Source: Thermacetogenium sp. UBA4966
Lineage (GTDB): Bacteria; Bacillota; DSM-12270; Thermacetogeniales; Thermacetogeniaceae
DNA: 40,738 bases
Reading direction: 5' to 3'
Assembly: GCA_002397275.1 (NCBI GenBank)
Contig: DHAA01000077.1
Coordinates: 30,610-71,347, forward strand
Shown here piece after piece: positions 39,501 to 40,738 of this stretch (the stretch's first letter is position 1; every line of letters starts with the position of its first letter). The notes under the pieces are model-generated. The model ran no database searches and was not told the origin of the DNA. It saw only the letters and a list, made by a program, of their open reading frames with translations. Both the position numbers and the translations under genes were made by a program.

Positions 39501-40738
39501 ATGACGGCAACGGCAACCGGACCGCGGTGATTGATGCGGAAGGAGGCAGAACGAGCTACACTTACGATGCCTTAAACCGTCTTACAACAAGCACCAACCA
39601 GATAGGGGACACTAAAAGCTATCAGTACGATGCCTGCGGCAACCTGATCACCTATACAGATGGCGAAGACAACAGCATCGACTACGATTACGACCAGCTG
39701 AACAGACAGATCAGAGCGGATTACCCGGACTCCGCCTCCCTCACCTACAGCTACGACAAAGCCGGCAACCTCCTCGGCATGACCGACAGCAGCGGGACGA
39801 CCACCTATGCCTATGACAAACTAAACAGGCTGGTCAAAGAGATAAATCCGGAATTAAAGCAGAACACCTATACCTATGACCGCGCGGGCAACGTTATCCG
39901 GAAGAACCTGGACGGTACGATCCAAAACTTCACCTACGATTTAGACAACCGGCTGACCGGCGTCTCCAGAAACGGCTCCCCAGCGGTTGCTTACACCTAC
40001 GACCTCTCCGGCAACCTGTTAAAAGAAGAATACGCCGGCGGAGTAAGCACAAATTACACCTATAACCAGAGAAACCAGATCACCGAAGTCAAGACCCTGG
40101 ACAGCTTGCATAACGTCATATCCCATATTACCTATAATTACGACGCCCTGGGACGAAAGACCGGCGAAACAGACCAAAAAACCGGGAAGACCACGAACTA
40201 CGCCTATAACGACCTCGGCTGGCTGCTCTCCGTCGCCGCACCCACAGGGCAGACCACCTACAGCTACGACAAAAACGGCAACCTGGTGAGCAAGACCGAT
40301 GCCGCAGGGACCGTAAACTACGTCAATAACCGGGCGAACCAGCTGATCAGCATGAGCGACCCTGCAGGCAAAGTCACGACCTTCAGCTATGACAGAAACG
40401 GCAACCTGATCACAAAAACAGAAGGAACAAACAACACCGTCTACCAGTACAACTTTGACGGCAAACTGATCAAAGTGACAAATGCCGACGGCGGCACGAC
40501 CAGCTACACCTACGACGGAAACGGCAGGAGGGTCAGCAAGACATCCCAAGGAGAAACGATCAAGTATTACTATGACGGCCAGCTGGCGGTCAAAGAAACA
40601 GATGCCAACGGGGCTGCCCTTGCAGAATACCTCTACGGAATCAACGGTTCACCGGTAAGCATAACCACAGGCGGCAAGACCTACAACTACATCTACAACT
40701 CCCGCGGAGACACCATAGCCCTGACAAGCACAGCCGGC
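27587..40738 (+). CDS. Giant secreted RHS/YD-repeat protein (C terminus beyond window)
   Basis: One frame is open from TTG 27587 to the end, at least 4,384 codons, with no stop. A signal peptide (about 1-43) is followed by a DNRLRE-type domain (about 316-485), two FN3-like domains (486-728) and an NBR1-like Ig domain (738-855). Then come the first RHS part (871-1121), a carbohydrate-binding-like module (1122-1275), a PA14 domain (1385-1491) and short YD repeats (near 1720-1810). After these are an F5/8-type discoidin domain (1858-2005), two LamG-like domains (2202-2362 and 2965-3125) separated and followed by CBM-like modules, and about 43 YD repeats (3438 onward). The last residues, YIYNSRGDTIALTSTAG, match the RHS-associated core, so a variable, possibly toxic, C-terminal tip and an immunity gene would be expected just outside. 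GGTGAT precedes the start by about eight bases. Domain names are by eye. Confidence 0.85.
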   Translation, partial: MKFMVSKRHAGFKSFVAKVLILTLTLTLISYPFSTTGAASNDGPSAVVSQAPSSTESEAEPTSNYTAEYKEKTPADILAKRTETTKTFDNGDGTYTMRLYPGPVHTLENGKWVDLDHNIKSAGNGGFENGKGRFKARFAGNSKSSALTTFEYQDYKVTYSLADASDFGAKSFIKPNSVSPRVNGNSILYPNVYQDVDLRQIVTDDGLKEDLILKKYNGRNTFVFAIKMAGVNAVKEDDGSISFYKKGKGEKIFSMPKPFMVDSSDDSQKGEGIRSDDVTADVVQSGADIYITITADEQWLKDRERKYPVYIDPTTNLNAYQDAFVASAYPSTNYNVSWESSGGYYQLKAGYYDSTTGTNYSLVQVDTSSLAGKLINSASFNIYTAHSYYNTTPTTVWLNTINSSWSASGVTWNNKPASAALTSTSTVKNSWASFNVTSTVAGWASGGGNYGFLLHENGNGQAYWKKFYATENSSNKPYLAVNYSDPPAAPTAGAYGNAANSKSGYVNLSWAQVPGASGYKVLVFNGRDYESWNVGSATSWTSKNKGIWPTPGEIAAGRYALHHDGSGAELADDPHRVYTNAGTTYANRQNYWFRIVAYNSVSESNYSNASMPTLPDRSAPPAVSGVTVTDTNGGQVNPGTSHISVKWTGVADAATGSGYGTSYYKVNLHKTDLASGSTTTQSVNVAHAGGTAHSAAFSNLADNTRYKVDVITYDLNGNYSAPVSSLTWERKSYYAGYVGDIPPLMLTGQAMAVPVTVANTGTVVWPAAGAKPVKLTYHWEDLSGNTVVLDGLRTSLPYDLAPNDVLQLKAEIRPPDAPGKYKLRVDMMEEGAAAPYFKDKAVPTGDVYVTVVDNLSGLGIEEFWQYVTDPFDNNINSANGNLVVEKPVVDLTGRSPFEIDITYNSRSTVSGFFGYGWTSDIDQKLREDSRGNVIYTDPDGTEHIFTKTISDQYVAPQGVYLRLERTSASSFKLTDIKTQKYLTFDKHGTDYKIATAFNQNNNLTVFKYSGDNLVRVSVDSDDPARAIAIQYDTNNRVAGISSPAVNDPETGLSTGIQTRFEYDGNGNLISIIEAAGTAEARTTRYNYDANHNLTAITYPNGNKAVYTYDGSRRVVKVNGSNLINNPDFDNPLEDGSIPGWTMETPSGASLRLDEDSFSGQKAVKLSKPAETESPLRICSSRINTKENSDYLLSFYGKTAGINGESGLQGVLLKGYGANDQEIFTKQVRVDSHDWSRYSIACSSENARYIIIYGLLDRDVSGEMWLDCFQLEEQTGIVPDPGAGWSRLDTEQYQWDAGVKQNLDSGSLPGSVKLAPLSGSVIKTETSQTDFQQGTLTNVTAAPAGDLQLSRAQGWSGKWWNRTSSNYNVIDTTQTPAVSSSHSTVDFTDFIPAGQGTYYNGRLEGLVTPKYNESYTLYVTADDGVRVWFDGALLIDAWQSQAATIYTITTPLLQAGKKYKVVVEHFQGSGAERLAFEWGSLSQPRQIVPAAQVCSNYKASGSRISPVFDISTSSQISGSVISWNSNTPDHTAIKIETSISLDDGATWGAWQTAVNGGAIPGITSATNLSHARLRVRQTLTTSDGTVTPQLLDLFVKILPRYFPSGTWTSPVYDASSAGAFHTGSLDWEADLPSGAAIAAQYRTSADGTAWGPWTAVSKGGSIVYQGYVQYRMVLSASSDSQSSPELRSVSLCYRSDGGGVSDTGVTSYNNALELVYETLSTTVTDPNGSVDRYTHNPFGNVISLSEDVNGRNIKTTYEYNNRFNLIKLTDANGGVYKYVYDNNGNLLNIIKPSGEVVANSFDSQNNITGSTDPFTYIGNFLTNTNFESDANGAGFNNAGFTRNSSAYGQNGAVTGNNTPRYFSDSVASGKNAANSANSYVEKSSAFLARVTDGDLASDNYVGLVSTDGQPVYVTIDLGGVKELSGVIVWHYFADGRTYHKTKTQLSEDGSNWVTIFDSAVSGEYAETPSGKSISLPSPLRARYIRDFTGGNTKNGINHWVEIRAVDSFGQGMLIEEGTSNYVNSDADNDGLSDGWLFTWNRKGVAPALKEVITVNGVPGKVLHIKDTSAPQQSGGCQTVEGWTTLNENLAGQSLTFSFWMWGVWSGTNPGSAYINWYDSNGTFLSQTKKSLAIRSTPSRAVLTAVGPANAYKAYVGIYSVDGLDSGDSYDVYVGGMQLEKKPYATSFVSYGANRASEALTVPTTDLLSTVRGTVEGWVYVNSLVKDQSACRYIFAVSTNAGSPYQNTIALRHRNNGWGFWTVDGSGNASEASVEDTLTEGWHHFAARWSAAESSLFIDGVKVAGMANPKLPSALGSALYLGTWAGGSYGYLNSRIRDFRVSSSYRTDEEILADFSRGRPLPVDAFTTCKMSFDQGLTARRWSLGNWSFTSDSNSSGTGMLTDEAYYHGSRSVSIEKHNRSGSSYFQQTRSVAPGKTYTVSAWVKTKNIDGTADQGARLLVRYKDRSGNWIALPSVSISGSSDWQRISKTFAIPGTASGEIIVRLALSEATGTAWFDAVQLETGGACNAYNMADNNSFEYSVGAIATGWNLTAGSSLEARPVNVSDGQKSLKINHDGADGWRGAVGVQRLPVRPGEELTISGMVKAANFTPDGYQNLFVRFYGSDNTSVIGQDGPAIPQGSYEWLTVAKSLTVPQGAYYADIAIQIKSKVLANVWLDAVQLRYGNISVSYHYDSNNNRKETAHQPSDLVSFEYDRYGNVIKKILMQNADSLVPNSSFELIAGSLPLDWQLTNPLQTGVTVAVDNNAGAAFYRSTAAYRIDGARVAADQPRYEQGRFGQALTVEEGAANLINTQGGGANSDWAKWTHWGNRTYWSSETQNSDPIYGNVYAGVNANSTATYLFDYYPYTVAQGAPYTISVALRASQNWSGGTAGYITRGADNGTIGSTVKNISLTKTWQRFDWVVTPNQSQSGTAGMGIRFSGLPAGVTLYAARPQFEQSAYATSYTDSNRSGESLAIPSSIFNPSQGTIEAWVKSFRNSGGSIQMIADVGGTGHTGLILSLRPNGKFSIQAGTGSAVLQATSTTAAAANTWYYVAGKWDASGIAVYVNGVKEGFASGTPVITLAGPPALGREAQSAERWFDGLIDDFRVSSRARTDEEIIAAYKSSQPLTVDGATTYKLGMDGNLLSTGDYAGKNTLKISAADNIPLADYGVAGDYLDVAPNAIYTLSALMNGKDIKDGKGAFLQVQFFNNRFSYMGEIEAKPFSDSFEWRKQILNFQTPAEAVKIKVSLILNAHGSVWMDQIQLNRGIVVTDNNSLQNAGAENGNLNAPSLWTKGITSGNPLLTGAADIAKEGLRSLKISSSELADADWRQAVRVKPNTRYTFTGWVKTEGLISIDAKVFGTYYILESGSESAFDSNITAYHRNLGNNGFTNDWKLITYTFVTRPNTTVLRIGASLGSWGKAVGKAWFDALCLHEGGEVYGYGYDHFGNYLTSITDPKGITTTAVYDPAGNKIKETDARGNSIVYTYDLFNRLIKETDALGNSIRYAYDVNGNMTSQTDAQGNTTAYIYDAFDRLVKVIDPQGSSLVYNYDASNNKIRFIDANGNVYRYKYDGLMRLTSQIDPLGNKTGYDYDALGNLIAVTDPLGYLTAYSYDIVNRLIRATDPLGNAVGYTYSPEGNVTSSTDALGNKITYTYDSNGRLFQKTDALGYTTGCIYDLAERVVLITDPQGNPAYSVYDSVGNLIQEIDALGNLSSFSYDVNGNRLTAKDPLGNITSYEYDALNRLVRSTDPLNGITDYTYDANGNQSSITDPNRNTVTYIYDALNRLIKIIEPLGKITQSAYDANGNRISVTDPNNNKTVYTYDQLNRLIAVSDPENGRTSYVYDGNGNTISVTVKIDDLRNATTAYVYDPLNRVISKTSPLGETTRYTYDANGNLLTVKDPLNNVTFYSYDSRNQVITVTDPLGNTTTRTYDGNGNILTEKDALNKITAYSYDALNRLTAIADPLNNRTRYEYDGNGNRTAVIDAEGGRTSYTYDALNRLTTSTNQIGDTKSYQYDACGNLITYTDGEDNSIDYDYDQLNRQIRADYPDSASLTYSYDKAGNLLGMTDSSGTTTYAYDKLNRLVKEINPELKQNTYTYDRAGNVIRKNLDGTIQNFTYDLDNRLTGVSRNGSPAVAYTYDLSGNLLKEEYAGGVSTNYTYNQRNQITEVKTLDSLHNVISHITYNYDALGRKTGETDQKTGKTTNYAYNDLGWLLSVAAPTGQTTYSYDKNGNLVSKTDAAGTVNYVNNRANQLISMSDPAGKVTTFSYDRNGNLITKTEGTNNTVYQYNFDGKLIKVTNADGGTTSYTYDGNGRRVSKTSQGETIKYYYDGQLAVKETDANGAALAEYLYGINGSPVSITTGGKTYNYIYNSRGDTIALTSTAG

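Noticed and set aside
37900..40738. Dense short repeats resembling a CRISPR array or satellite DNA.
   Set aside because: The repeats are about 63 bp, stay in one open frame and encode YD motifs with variable sequence; there are no identical repeats with spacers.

Overview
The window looks like a chromosomal segment of an anaerobic, monoderm Firmicute of the Clostridia type (Peptococcaceae/Syntrophomonadaceae-like is my guess, not proven). The reasons are a three-gene 2-hydroxyacyl-CoA dehydratase/activase-like set, an Feo system with a split FeoB, two ECF sigma operons of the kind common in Firmicutes, YkuD L,D-transpeptidases, a DacF-like carboxypeptidase, and good Shine-Dalgarno sequences with frequent TTG/GTG starts. 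No rRNA, tRNA or CRISPR array was seen.

Layout. (1) 1-5.5 kb is an accessory, mosaic region. It holds the tail of a thioredoxin-like gene, a visibly GC-rich lactococcin-972-type exporter module (DUF1430 permease, ABC ATPase, small anchored protein), then AT-rich DNA with small ORFs, a truncated DUF2599-like gene, a complete thioredoxin-like membrane protein and a decayed LuxR-type regulator. (2) 5.5-12.7 kb, minus strand, carries an L,D-transpeptidase and two tandem ECF sigma operons. One is sigma / six-TM protein / ABC ATPase / ABC permease, laid out like the SigY operon. The other is sigma / zinc-finger anti-sigma / two membrane proteins. (3) 12.7-15.8 kb has a REP-like inverted repeat and the feoA-feoB(G domain)-feoB(membrane domain) operon behind a palindromic operator. 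(4) 15.8-19.4 kb has a second L,D-transpeptidase, a patatin phospholipase, an autoregulated-looking PadR gene with a Cys/His-rich partner, and a DUF1189 membrane protein. (5) 19.5-23.5 kb has two dehydratase-like proteins, their ATPase activator and an AT-rich D-Ala-D-Ala carboxypeptidase. (6) 23.6-27.4 kb has an ABC exporter whose ATPase carries an N-terminal membrane/PH-like extension, its large permease and a GbsR-type regulator. (7) 27.6 kb to the end is one uninterrupted reading frame of at least 4,384 codons, a secreted giant RHS/YD-repeat protein that runs off the window inside its RHS-associated core.

How it fits together. Much of the window concerns the envelope: cell-wall crosslinking and trimming, ABC exporters under stress-type sigma factors, and a giant surface/toxin-type protein. 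A 40-bp leader (38/40 identical) lies upstream of both the exporter module at the left end and the ECF sigma operon at 12.6 kb, in the same orientation relative to each gene. This suggests that the sigma factor controls the exporter. The other candidates for something new are the PadR/Cys-His pair, the PH-domain ABC exporter with its GbsR regulator, and the modular architecture of the RHS protein.
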